46,310 bases of DNA from Chara braunii (GCA_003427395.1 BFEA01000167.1:1199189-1245498); one strand, 5' to 3'. Positions 33,202 through 44,079 are shown, counted from the first letter of the stretch. Made by a program: numbers and translations. The notes: generated by a model from the letters alone, not told the origin.

Positions 33202-33744
33202 CTAACCCACTTACCTTGGCGCCGAGGGGGGTCTGAGATGGCTGCCTTTGGCGGGCTAGAGTGTGGTGAAACGCGGTGGGGGGCGTCGGTGGGTGTTGCA
33301 AGGCGTTGGCGGGGTCGTCGGAGCTGCCGTTGACATACGGAGCTGCCGTCGACATACGAACACGGGCGAAGAGAGGCGTGGGGTGGGGTAAGGGGAACAC
33401 TCGTGTGGGGGAGGGTAGGAGGGCTGGTAGTTCCCACCCTCACAAAATTCAAATCATGCCGCATCTGGGCTGTCGATCTTAGAGATCGATGGCGCAGATC
33501 GGCCGCAATTTCGAATTCTAGAAATTGGGCCTACCGGCCCCCTTTTTTTTCTTCATTGGCCTGGACAGCCTTCTGTGGGGCCAAACAGCCCCACCGTGTC
33601 GAAATCGGCCGAACCTACCCCCCCTTCTGTGATGTGCTGGGGTTGCCTGTTGGCCAACTGGGCGGGACAACCGGCCAGGCGACCCAGCGCCCCCCCCGGG
33701 TGACGACCAGGTCGCCGGGCGGCCCACGGACCAGCCTAGCTATT
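32090..33744. repeat. Composite repeat, copy B
   Basis: Same architecture and orientation as 3540-5128: a GAA/GAT-rich tract with GGATGGCGGGCAGGGGGTGA units (32160-33130), a CGTGGCCCCACGCGCGCC segment at about 32640, pure (CT)n at 33139-33197, then CAACTAACCCACTTACCTTG, GATGGCTGCC, GAAATTGGGCCTACCGG and GGGCGGGACAACCGGCCAGG. Divergence from copy A is well above that expected for a recent duplication. Confidence 0.8.
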
Positions 33745-34240
33745 TACAGAGTTTCATCAAGTAAGGGAGACGTCTTCTTCCTCCCAACCTCGAGCTCTCA
33801 GCTATGGGCCAGGCTGCGCCCAACCTATCAAGCCCACAAATCGCCACCAACCCTCCTGAACCTGACACACCACTCAGCAGCCCAATCTCGATGCCCGCTG
33901 CAGATGAAGTGTTAGCTCCCAGGACGAAGAAGATGAACACCAGCGCTTGATGAAGAAGAAGATGGCTGCCGCTTCGACACACACTTCGAAGAACGGTCTC
34001 GATAGCAGCGCTGCCAATCCCCAACAGCAAAGGTCAGAGGAGGCGCCTCAGAGAGCTCAGGGCCTGATGCCCAGGGCTGTCTCAACATGAGCTAGGTAGG
34101 CCCAGCTATGGCTGCCAGCCCTCACAGCATGAAGATGGTCCTGTTGGTAAGATAACGCAGCACCAAGCAGGGCACAACCTCCAGCAGCACTTCGTGAAGA
34201 AAAAATGACGAGACAGAACTCGTGTTTCCTTGTCCTCAAC
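33745..34240. other. No gene recognised
   Basis: Contains a 48-codon open frame at 33804-33950 (MGQAAPNLSSPQIATNPP...) with reasonable composition but no recognised relatives and no splice context that I trust. Confidence 0.4.
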
Positions 34241-34248
34241 ACTTTTGA

Positions 34249-34475
34249 AGACTGCTGTTTTCCCTCACTCGAGAGCCTTCAGCCTAGGAATGGCAGCCTA
34301 TAGCCTAGGACCGAATCTAGACCTAAGATTGACAAAATGGAAGGACAGAAAGGACCTACAACTCAAAACTTTTATAGGCTGCTGTTTTCCCTCGCTGACA
34401 GCCTATAGCCTAGGACCTAGGACCGAATCTAGACCTAAAACTGTCAAAATGGAAGGACAAAAACGACCTACAACT
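34249..34475. repeat. Imperfect tandem duplication, about 129-bp period
   Basis: CTGCTGTTTTCCCTC starts at about 34250 and 34379. Each copy runs through AGCCTAGGACCGAATCTAGACC and AAAATGGAAGGACA. The copies differ by small indels. Confidence 0.75.
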
Positions 34476-34871
34476 CAAGGGCAGGAAAGGACAAAACAGA
34501 GAGGCCCAGTGGTTCTATGACTGCGCTACAGAGACTCTCACACTGAGACCTAGAGATCGAGCCCAGTAAGGCTCACATATACGAAGAAACACAACACACA
34601 TACAAAGAAACACATTAAAGATAAGTTCTCCGACCTCTTGGCGACGAGATATGCGTGTGGTTTGCCAAGTACTGAGATACAGATAGCATCAACACCTCCA
34701 ACATTTTCAGCAATATCACCAACAACATTACCGTCACCAACTTTGACAATATTGGATTCGACATCGACTACAGTTACATCATCGCCGGTTGTATTGCTAA
34801 AAATGACATCCATGAAGGCGATATCACCATCTGCAGCAGCGAGGTCATTGAATACTGCAAGTTCTGTTCAG

Positions 34872-35212
34872 CAATGGGGGGCTGCTTGAGCAGGCTGACG
34901 TGGCAAGGGGGCAGGAAGAGGGGCTGCCCTCTGGGGTGGATTGTGCGGACCAACTATGCTTGGATGCGCTCACAAATCGCGGAGCCAGGGGCCTTGAGGA
35001 GGGGCGGGGCCTGTGCGCCGAGATCGTTGAGCGGTTCCACAAGGATGACGATGACGACACTGTCGTTGGTCTTACTGATTGTGACCTCGCTGCTGACGAT
35101 GCGCTTACTAGTGACGACAGTCGCTGCGATGGAAACAACAACAACAGCAGGGTTGATTACATGACATGCGAAAATGAAAGCTGTGATGATGTCAAACAGG
35201 GGGAAGATACTG
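34872..35212 (+). CDS. Hypothetical protein, possible internal exon (Asp-rich)
   Basis: The frame is open from a TTCTGTTCAG acceptor (ending 34871) to a G/GTAGGG donor at 35213. It encodes LLEQADVARGQEEGLPSG, CADQLCLDALTNRGARG and an acidic stretch with FHKDDDDDTVV and DCDLAADDALTSDD. The codon pattern (frequent third-position C/T with first-position purine) is more coding-like than its surroundings. No family is recognised. The preceding 34640-34870 also has gene-like open frames on both strands, so the strand is uncertain. Treat as a weak prediction. Confidence 0.25.
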
Positions 35213-35399
35213 GTAGGGAACTAAGTACGATCCGGTTGCTTCTCTCTTCCCGGTCTTCCTTTGCCATTTTGTGTTTGTGTGCTGTGGGGCGCGGTGGGGG
35301 TAGGGGCCGTGAGGGCTGGGCGATTGAGAAGAGTGTTGAACAGGGTGAGAGTGCGGGATTGTGGGGGAAGGGTTGGGGGCGGAAAGGGGTAGGATAGGT

Positions 35400-36310
35400 G
35401 GTGCCCTTTACCCCTCCGTTTGAAATGCGTTTACGAAGTTCGAGAATCGGGGGTGGTGGTAGGTGAGGGTAACTAAACATGATTTTGTTCACCAATTTAG
35501 ATATCTGTTTTCGACGATGATCGCTGTGGATCGGGCGAACTTGCAAGGAATATCGATTTGCTACGGCAGCATAGAGCAGTATCGATAGGTGTTACCGCCT
35601 GTGGCGATTTGTTGAGATCGGCTATGTGCTGCGCTGCCGTATTTTTACATCCTGGATATCTCTGCTCCGACTTCCCCTCCCTCTTGTTAGTACATGATGA
35701 GGGTTTTGGAGAGGGTGCTTCAATCCTATAGAGATGAGTACCTGATTTCCTCATTAAGGGGGCAATCGAGGTCGCCCGGCAGAACATCTTGTGCCATGAG
35801 TTGGGTGGTCTGTTGTGCTTGGTTTTAGACCCAACACGTGGCACGCCGACATGATAGGTGTTATACTTGCCAACGTGGATGTGCTGAGTGTCGGCCACGC
35901 GTTGTGCCCATGATTTAGTACATGCTATAACTTCCTATAGCCTCTTGCTCCGAAAAGCCCCTCCCAGTTATTAGAAGATCACAAGGGTTTCGGAGGGGGA
36001 GTTTTGTTTTCATAACGACGAGCAGCATATCCCCTCAGTAATAACGATGATCAAAGCTGCTCATCAGGATACATAGCGCTGGGTGCTGACTGGCTTGTTG
36101 TGCCCGATTGTTGTAGCATTGTCACGCGGTGCGCTGATATGATTCCATAATTTCTGGACCCGATTTCCAGCAGGTGTTGCTCCCCACCAATAGATGGAGC
36201 CTCCCCGGGCATGCTAGTGGTGTTTGCTCCTATCAACATCACTAGCATCTACCTGGGTTGTTGCATTAAAAAAAAAGGAAAAAAAAAGAAAAAAGAAAAA
36301 AAAAAGAGAA
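35400..36310. repeat. Non-coding; diverged tandem duplication of about 290 bp
   Basis: CTCYTGCTCCGA, CCCCTCCC, GGGTTTYGGAG and CACGYGGYRCGCYGAYATGAT recur in the same order at about 35660-35860 and 35945-36145. An A-rich tract with G interruptions follows at 36267-36315. No gene seen. Confidence 0.5.
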
Positions 36311-36315
36311 AAGAA

Positions 36316-36662
36316 AACTAGTCCGTATCTACGAAGACGGATGGGCAGCTGCAAAATCTATCAATACTCCGCCAGTAAGGGGACCGTTCCACAACGAAGC
36401 AAACAACCTGGTGACCTATGTGGCGGCGTCTCCGGAAATTGCGACGTGGATGAGAACAAAAGCACAGTCGAATGTGGAATTAGACAAAAGGAAATACACG
36501 CTCAGATTTGGGCCTTGGATGTCGGAGCAGCAACTCATGGACTGGAGAGATGCAATGAGACTACCCTATTTTTGGGTAAGATGCTTGCAGGTCCCAGTGA
36601 CGATTATGGCCTTGTTGGAAGGAGTACTTGTCGATGCCACCACAATACTGGTCACGGGATGA
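36316..36662 (+). pseudogene. LINE ORF1 (gag-like, DUF4283-type) fragment
   Basis: The frame reads KLVRIYEDGWAAAKS, then FHNEANNLVTYVAASPEIAT, RFGPWMSEQQLMDWRDAMR and PYFWVRCLQVPV, and stops at 36660-36662. It is clearly related to the ORF1 of the minus-strand LINE at 44683-46173, which has VVRAYEDIWMGEA, RVTEWMLQ, AFKPWLTKKEIQDARKDAM and NYFWIRVLDVPI in the same order. No start codon, zinc knuckle or ORF2 accompanies it, so it is an isolated piece of a different, diverged LINE copy in the opposite orientation. The domain is RNA-binding in related elements. Confidence 0.75.
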
Positions 36663-37642
36663 AGTCCTGAGAGCTCAAAACCAGCCAAAACAGATCGAAA
36701 TAGTGTACTAGGGGTCTGGTAGCCCCTATCCTCTGAAGAAGCAGGAATGTTACGTTTCGATTCTCGATGTTGCCCGGCAAAGAAATTGGTGGTCTAAAGT
36801 GATGTATTGTGTGTTGAAGCACCAGTACACTGCCAACACATTGGCGGCAGGCTCCTCACTGCAACTTTTGGAGGCTGGAAACATGACAAAGGCCATTGAT
36901 TAAATTGATCTACCTGGCCGCGGGGAACAAGTTCATTTTCGGCAATGCTGGCACTGTGCACTGACGGTTTAAACGGACTGATGCACATACGGTTTTTTTT
37001 TTTCAACTTTGCCCTTTCCTCTCGATGTTCGCTTAATTTCCGACTCTCGGAGAATATAGTGGAGAGATGTCAATGCATGGGCTTCTCTCCACCACTTGAC
37101 ATTCCAGAAGTATGTGGACTGGAAGGTAGACCAGATAGATTTGTACTGATCAAACATTTGAATTGTGCATTGGACCTCTAACATGTCCACGCACATCTAG
37201 TATGCTGTGTGGTGGAGTGAGGCGCTATCAAAAACAAACTACTAAGGCTTAGTGGGCCGCAGGCGTATCGCTAAGCGCTGAGCCGGTTGTTTTCTTTGAT
37301 GTCTTGGCCGTGGGATCTTGATCTTTGCTGCTGGTGCTGCTGGAAACCTGAATTTCTAACGGTTTTTTTGGAGCTCTGCTTTTGCGGCATGTCGGCTTTT
37401 TGGGTCCCTGTGGTCTCGACGCGTGTGTGCTCTCTTTGCTTTGAATTCGTTTGTTTTCATCTTGCATTGGCGTCTTAGATTTCCCCACTATCGAACAGGC
37501 TTTCTGTGACTCGCGGCATCGAGACTAAAAAATGCTGTCAGTCTTTGTGTCAGTTTTTGTGGGCTTCAGCGGCGGCCTGACGTTTTTCTTTTGTGCAACC
37601 GGGATAGGTGCACGGCCCTCCTGACCCTAGGGAGTTTTCGAC
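36663..37642. other. No gene recognised
   Basis: Unique-looking sequence with short unsupported frames on both strands. I see no RNA gene or repeat structure of note. Confidence 0.4.
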
Positions 37643-38103
37643 TTAGGGTCTGATCCCACCACTACACTACGACTGTAGTCGTGAAAAAGCACTACAAAGA
37701 TGTCAGCGGCCGTGGCGGGATGAAAAAGAGAAACTCGATCCCACGAGGGCGACTTCTTCGGTGGTTGTCCTGGACCCGCAGCAGTTATTTGTGGGCTGTT
37801 GCAGAGGGCGGACGTTTTGCCACACAACAGTGTGGTCCACGGACATTCCTGATGCTGCAAACGGACGAAAGAGAAAAAAAAAAAAAAAAAAAAAAATTGC
37901 TCCCTCTTTTTCGCTCCAGAGATGCCCTCACGGTCTACAGAAAAATTGTAGTAACTACGCTTGCACCCTTTGCGGAGGTGCTGCCACGACACACCCAAAC
38001 GAAAGTATGGCAAAATATTTCTGTGGCCGCGACGACGAAAGTGGTGGGATCCGAAAACTACACTGTAACTGGGCTGTAGTGTAGTGGTGGGATCAGACCC
38101 TTA
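37643..38103. mobile_element. Harbinger/Tourist-like MITE with 25-bp TIRs and TTA target duplication
   Basis: The termini 37646-37670 (starting GGGTCTGATCCCACC) and 38076-38100 (ending GGTGGGATCAGACCC) are perfect 25-bp inverted repeats. They are flanked by TTA at 37643-37645 and 38101-38103. A 3-bp TWA duplication with TIRs beginning GGG/GGC is typical of PIF/Harbinger elements. The 455-bp interior has no transposase frame and includes an A tract at about 37875-37897. A second partial TIR-like motif, GTGGTGGGATC, sits at 38041-38051. It would need a transposase supplied from elsewhere. Confidence 0.85.
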
Positions 38104-38407
38104 TCTCAGAAGAGTCTGAGTGTAATTGTGGTCAGGTGCATACACGCCTGGCTGTGAAATCTTCTCGTGGACGTAATTGTGGTCAGGTGCTTTGTGCAAT
38201 ATGCTTTTATCTGGGTGTATTTTTGGGTGAGGTTCATTGGTGTTTCTTTCATTGCAGTGTGGTTGATGTTCATCCCGCCCGGTCCTCTTCGGTACTCGGT
38301 GTCCGCTCCTCTGGAGTTGAAAGGGATGCCTGCCGTTTGACCTGGTGTTGTTCTTTGGCCATATTTGTCCCTGTCCCGTTGTGCCACTGGCCATAAATCG
38401 CCTCCCA

Positions 38408-38575
38408 CAATGACGTATTCAACTCCAGAGGACGGGACAGGGATGAATATGGCCAACGAACAACGGACCATGAACACGGACAGGTTAAAGCGCTTTAACC
38501 TGTCCGTGTTCATGGTCCGTTGTTCGTTGGCCATATTCATCCCTGTCCCGTCCTCTGGAGTTGAATACGTCATTG
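38408..38575. repeat. Perfect 168-bp palindrome without spacer
   Basis: Two 84-bp arms meet at AAAGC/GCTTT (38487-38496). The left arm starts CAATGACGTATTCAACTCCA and the right arm is its exact reverse complement, ending TGGAGTTGAATACGTCATTG. It can form a cruciform or a long hairpin. A further inverted repeat, 38575-38601 with 38670-38696 (one mismatch in 27), follows at once. Confidence 0.95.
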
Positions 38576-38696
38576 GGCCTCGCTGCACTACTCTTGAAAT
38601 GCACAAAAGACAAAAATCATGGCCGTGTATCTTTCCATATTCTAGCGGAAGATTCACTCTCGTTTTGCACATTTCGAGAGTAGTGCAGCGAGGCCC
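38575..38696. repeat. 27-bp inverted repeat around a 68-bp loop
   Basis: GGGCCTCGCTGCACTACTCT at 38575 pairs with AGAGTAGTGCAGCGAGGCCC ending at 38696, with one mismatch just beyond. The loop includes TCTAGCGGAAGATTCACT, a motif shared with the repeat cluster at 1-1040. Confidence 0.85.
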
Positions 38697-39137
38697 ATTG
38701 TCTAGATTCACCCCTGTCGGGTCCTCTTCTGTCGTTAGTGTCCGCTCTTCTGGAGTTGAATATGTGCCACTGGTGATGTTCCTTGTCCAGATTCATCCCT
38801 GTTGCATCCTCTTCGGTGCTCGGTCACTGTTACTCAGGAGTTGAATACGTGCAGCCGCATTAACCTGGCAGTGTTTGTTGTCTAGGTTCAACCCCGCTTC
38901 GTCCTTGGTAGAAAGGGGAAGAGAAGGCCTAAAAGGCCGTTGGACGTTTTCCTGTTATGTTTGGGCGGAATTGAGGTCGGGTGCATCCAGTAAGGTCCTC
39001 GGCTGTATCTGGCAGACTGTGAGGAGTGAACTGTCGAATAGCGGCAGTCAGCTCGACTGTCAGAAAAACACCCTACGTACACCCATGAATTCTTGAAATG
39101 AAAAAAAAAAGAACTCTGCCTTGCATGGTCTATAGAC

Positions 39138-39257
39138 CCTACGCGACCTATCTATGCAGGACGTACACCTGGGCCGCATAACTAACCTGGCTTAAGTCCT
39201 ACGCGACCTAGCTACGGGGGACCTACCCGGGCTGCATAACCCACCTGACCTAGCATT
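39138..39257. repeat. 60-bp tandem duplication (CCTACGCGACCTA)
   Basis: Copies begin at 39138 and 39198 with CCTACGCGACCTA and share GGGCYGCATAAC and ACCTG. About four fifths of bases match. Confidence 0.75.
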
Positions 39258-39322
39258 GGTGGAGCTACCCGGCAGAGATGAGCATTTTTTATTTTAATTG
39301 GCACTTCACCCAACCTGCCCAC

Positions 39323-39375
39323 TTTTTTTTTTTTTTTTTTTTTTTTTTTTGGGAAAAAGTGGAGAACCCTTTATT
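39323..39375 (-). terminator. LINE 3' end: AATAAA signal and poly-A tail
   Basis: On the plus strand T28 at 39323-39350 is followed by TTTATT at 39370-39375. On the element's strand this is AATAAA, 19 bases of spacer, then A28, the normal end of a polyadenylated LINE transcript. Confidence 0.9.
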
Positions 39376-39967
39376 CAAAGCGAAAAGCTCTGAGGCCAGG
39401 AATCCTCAACAAACAACCCGGTTGTAACCATGGCACCGGACAGAATCCAGCTTCAGTTTAACGGATCCGAGTTCCTGCCAAGGACTATGCTTTGTTGGGA
39501 AAACTGAGACCATGTATCTCTACACATCGCTCGAGCTCTCTGCTCTTCCAACACGAAAGAAACCGAAAACAATTACAGTCCTAACGCGGACTGTAGGGGC
39601 CACCGCCCCCTAAAGACACTCCAACCTCAACCCCAAAACAGCTGTGAGCTCCTACCAGCCGTGGCTATTCTGCCTGCCTACTGTGGCTGCTTTAATACCG
39701 AGTGCCCTGGTATAACGAAGGCTGATTCGACCAAAGGCGAACGCCCTTAAATGATCCAGCTTCCAAATCATTCAACCCCATAAACAGAAGTAATAACATT
39801 CTACCCCCAAAACCCAAGGCCATACCTATTACCGTCCACATACCTCCACCAGCCCTACTGTCCAGGTTACTAGCCTTCTATCTCAAAAGGAGCCACACAC
39901 TGATCATAACTCCAAGAAACAATCAAAACAGAGAGCCGAGGTGAGTATCCTAAACTAATCACCAAAC

Positions 39968-42900
39968 CTACTTTAACCAACCACAAAACTCCAACTTTCC
40001 TAAAGCATCCACTCTAACCAACCAATTCGAGGAGTTGCTGTAAGCCCAGGTCTTGAGGAACCACAAGCAGCTCTTCCCTGCAGTCAGATTGCTGCTGTTT
40101 CTTCTGTTCCAGTTCGCCCTGATATACTGCCTTATTCTCGACCGAATCAACAGCTTTGTTTCAGTATCTGAGGTACCTTTGCCCAAAAAGCAGGCTCTGT
40201 TTCTGTTGTCCCAAATCACCGAAAACAGGATGGCTCTGCACGCCTGCACCACATAGCCGCAGCCTTCCATAAGGGGCATGGTGGGAGGCAACAGTCCTTG
40301 GAGTACCCAGTCTTTATCCCATTCCCAATCCCAACTTGAAAAATCTTTCCAGTGCACCGCCCACCAGGCCCATATTCTTCTGGATGCAGGACAATCCCAC
40401 CACAGGTGGATTGTTGTTTCAAAAGGCCATGTGCACCTCTTGCATCCCAGATGAATACTCGTACCTTTTCCTGCTAACCAAACTGCGGAGGGGGTCACCA
40501 TCAATGAAAGCAGCCATAAAATTGCAGCGTGCCTTTGGGAAGGGAGGTACTTCAGTTGAAACCACAATCTGCTGCAATTCATCAACACCGTATTGCCTGA
40601 ACCAACACCTCCCATCTTTCGGCAGCCACTGTAGCGGGACGCCGGTTAGGTAAGAGTAGCTCAGATGACTGCTTCATGGAGACCATTGGCAGCATAGAAC
40701 CATTTGGTCCTAACCCCCTCCATCCCCAGGCCATAGTATCCAACTTACGTTCCACCAGCGGGGTGTCCATTTTGGATATTACCCTGTGGCACTCTTCCTC
40801 CTCCCATACCCCTTGAACTTTAATCTGAAACATGGGGACTTCTGGCAGGGGGGTATGGCGCTGCATATCCATCTTCGAAGCTCGCTCAGCAACATCCTCC
40901 TGGGAATCAATTTCCGAGTCGGAGTCCGTAGGTTCCACATAGGTTAGAGAGGAGGAGCCCGGCTGTTTGATCCATTTATGAAAAGTTCTGAGGCCCCTGT
41001 CCGTGTAGCCTGTCAGTTCCCAGTACACCGGCGGTGTTAACTTTGATTTAGCGATGTACCATGTGCCAGGAGGATCTACCGCTTCCGGAGACAGAAGATC
41101 CTGCCAGGCCCGCGGTATAGCAGCGATGAGCTTCCCCAACTTTCCTCTCACATCCTGAAGTTGGCCTAACTTTCGTTTCACCTCCTCTACCGCAAGCCAC
41201 CCTCCCGTTAATTCATCCCAAATATCCCTGATACGAAGAACACCCCTGGAAATCCATTTCACACCAAAGGCTCCGGGCTCCCGATTAGCTCTGAAAGGCT
41301 GGCCAAGTGACTCGCAAATGCGTGGGTTATCAAACAAGGGTTGCCCCAGTACCTCTACTTTGGTTTGGGGCTGGGTCCACTCCGTTGGCCTAACTTCCTT
41401 CCAAGCTTTGAGTATGCCTGCCCAGAAGCTGGATTGAATCTTCCTGTTGAGGAAGAATTCCAACTGCAGACACAGCCATACATCCTCCTTGCGGAGAAGG
41501 TCCCATTCATCCGCTAAAATACGCTCCCCCATCTGCACCCAATGCTCAGACCCTTCACTATCTGCAGCCTTCAGTACCCAGTTCGACAGCTGCAGGCAGT
41601 TCCTCCTGTGTGGGTCTTCAATACCTAGGCCTCCTTCCTCCCTGGGTTGAGATATTAGTTCCCAGGCTACCTTCGAGACAAACCCCTGGTCTGTGTCCCC
41701 TCTTGGCTTCCAGATAAAGCGTGCGGAAACTCTGCGTACAAGGGCTACAAGGGATGGGCTCAGAAGGCGAACTGACCCCACGTAATTCAGGAGGGAAAGG
41801 AGAGAAACGTTAACCACCATAGATCTACCAAACAGCGACAGGTGCAGAGCAGTGTTCCAAGATTTGATTCTAGAAATTAACCGGTTCTGCAACTGCTCCT
41901 CCTGCGCAGCTTGGCAGGGGTCTAAAGAAATAAGAACCCCTAGGAATCTCTCCGCCTCCCCCTTACTTATCCGCTTCATTCCCCAGTCCGCCTCCAATTC
42001 AATCTCCTGTGGAAGGAAATACACCGATTTCCGCCAATTAATTGCAGCCTCAAAAAATAAAGAATACTCCTCCAGCAGAGATTTCAGAGCTCCCAAGGCA
42101 ACCGCAGAGTTCTCGCAAATTGCGAACAGATCGTCCGCCAGTGCTTTCGCCTTGCAAGTTGAATGCTCCTGTGCCAGCCCAATGATTTCTAACCGACCTC
42201 GAATGTTACACATGATAACTTCCAACTGGACAACGAATAGAAGGGGGGCTAAGGGGCAGCCTTGACGGAGGGAACGAGACAAAGGGAAAGGGTCCGACAG
42301 CAGGCCATTGACCATTACAGAAGCTGTGGAGAAGGTGTACAAAACGACCACCCATCTACAAAAATTTCCCCCAAAACCCATTTTCCGGAGGGTGGTTAGC
42401 ACAAAACTCCAATTTACCCTATCGTACGCCTTCTCCAAATCCAGTACTAGAATGGAGAGCGGACTGTTCTCCTTTTCGACAATCTCCAAAGCCTCAATTG
42501 CTGTGACTATATTTTCGAAGATAGATCGTCCCTGTACGAACGCCGCCTGATCGTAGTTGATCAGCTCTGGTAGGTATTTAGCCAGCCTTCTAGCCAACGC
42601 CTTAGCTAAAATCTTATAAGAAACATTCAATCTTGAAATCGGGCGCCAGTTCCTGATCTCGTCCCTGTCACACCTTTCTTGTACAAAAGAGTAATAACTC
42701 CATAGGCCATACTAGAGGATAGCTTTCCCCCAATCAAAACGCTGTTATACATTTCAAGTAGGGTAGGGGCTAACTCAGACCAGAATAAGCAAAATAACTC
42801 TACAGGTAACCCATCAGAGCCCGACGCTTTACCTTTTCCCATTGGTTGCATTGCCAACTTGACTTCTGACTCTACCAGTGGTCGATCCAAGTCCAGTCAG

Positions 42901-44079
42901 GCTGCCTGCGAAAGCCTGATCTCCACCAGGTCCCACAGGTCAGATTTCTCCTGCTGTCCAGTAATAAGCTCCTCCAGGGGACGTCTGGATGTCAATATGT
43001 CAGAAAAATAAAGTTCTGCATAGTTACACATTTCACGTGATGTTGATGCCTCCGGTGCCTGCTCGTCGAAAGGATGCTGCAGAGATTTCATCTCTTTATG
43101 CGAATACCGAGGCAGCAAGCGTTGAAACGTCTGCTTAGTCATCCGATCCCCAGCTACAATCCCTTTAGTTGCTAGGATCTCCTTCCACCTAGCCGATTTT
43201 CTTTCCTGAATTTCATCCCAAGCTCTCATTCTTTCCGCCCTAACAACACTCCACCAATGGCCATCGATTGAGCAAAGAGGAAGATTAGCAATCATCTCTT
43301 CGGCCTCGAGGACCTTCTTAGCACGAGCTTCTTCCTTATTGTCCTGAAGTGCGAGGATCTTCGAAAAAACGCTAAGCATAGCAGAAATAAACGAGATACA
43401 GACATCCCACCACTCCCCTGTTGAGGGAAAGTGTTCCTTTCTAGATTCTCATTGTTTCAGTTGAAGACTTACCCATTGGCGGACTCCCTCATCTCTAATT
43501 GTTTCCACATTCAGTCTAAATATGCCTTTCCCCCTCTCCGGGCCCTCGCCCTACTGAAACGACATTATCACAGGGTTGTGGTCCGAACTAGGGTGGGGCT
43601 GGGTGGCGATGCTCTCCATACCATCCCAGAACGTCTTACTGATGAGGAAGAAATCCAGCCTACAGGGGGAGATTTTCCTACCAGACTGCAGTTGAGACGA
43701 ATACCAGGTGTAACCCGGCTCCGTTGGATTGGAGAGTCGAAACGGATCGTACAAGTCCAGTTCCGTCACTAGCTCAATCAGAGCATCAAGGTCCTTCCCT
43801 ACATTACCCGAATGGAAAAGAGGGGAAGCATCTCTACATCCAACGTTCGATGGATTAAAATCGCCACCCCTCCTCGCGATTCCACCGCCGGAGCCCAGAC
43901 TTGTGGGCCGTCCCACCACGCCCCGCCTCAATTTTCCCATGGTCTAACTTCGTCTCCTGCATACACAAAATGGAAATGCGGTTAGAATGGAGCCAAGATT
44001 TTATTCTAGCTCTCTTACCTCGCACTCCGGTGTCCCCAAGACCACGGACATTCCATGTGGCGACCCTAACCTGCTGCAT
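39968..44079 (-). pseudogene. LINE ORF2: endonuclease, reverse transcriptase and terminal zinc-finger-like region, broken
   Basis: ORF2 starts MQQVRVATWNVRGLGD (endonuclease N-terminus; catalytic QETK at about 43956). It changes frame and shows GGDFNPSN and SDHNPVIM (endonuclease C-terminus). Only about 30 residues separate QETK from GDFN, where related enzymes have roughly 85-90, so part of the fold is deleted. In-frame stops follow at 43551-43553, 43449-43451 and 42897-42899. The reverse transcriptase spans 42890-about 41500: GKASGSDGLPVELF, a frameshift near 42640, then motif A LVLDLEKAYDRV, SLRQGCPLAPLL, and the catalytic ALADDLFAI (residues 163-171 of the 42630 frame). The 42630 frame stops at 40582; a third frame carries CKRCTWPFETTIHLWWDC, the zf-RVT-like Cys/His segment, to a stop at 39968. 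The intact protein nicks target DNA and copies its own RNA. Confidence 0.93.

Larger units (their letters stand above)
38230..38910. repeat. Diverged minisatellite with CTGGAGTTGAAT units
   Basis: The segment TTCATCCCTGT, TCCTCTTCGG, GTCCGCTC, CTGGAGTTGAAT recurs near 38265-38325, 38540-38570, 38708-38765 and 38790-38850. A reverse-oriented copy is present in the left arm of the palindrome at 38408-38575. Confidence 0.65.

Noticed and set aside
34505-34575. tRNA-like segment (GGCCCAGTGGTT and AGATCGAGCCC resemble A and B boxes), considered as a tRNA or SINE head
   Set aside because: I could not fold a full cloverleaf with paired acceptor ends, and no A-rich SINE tail or target duplication follows.
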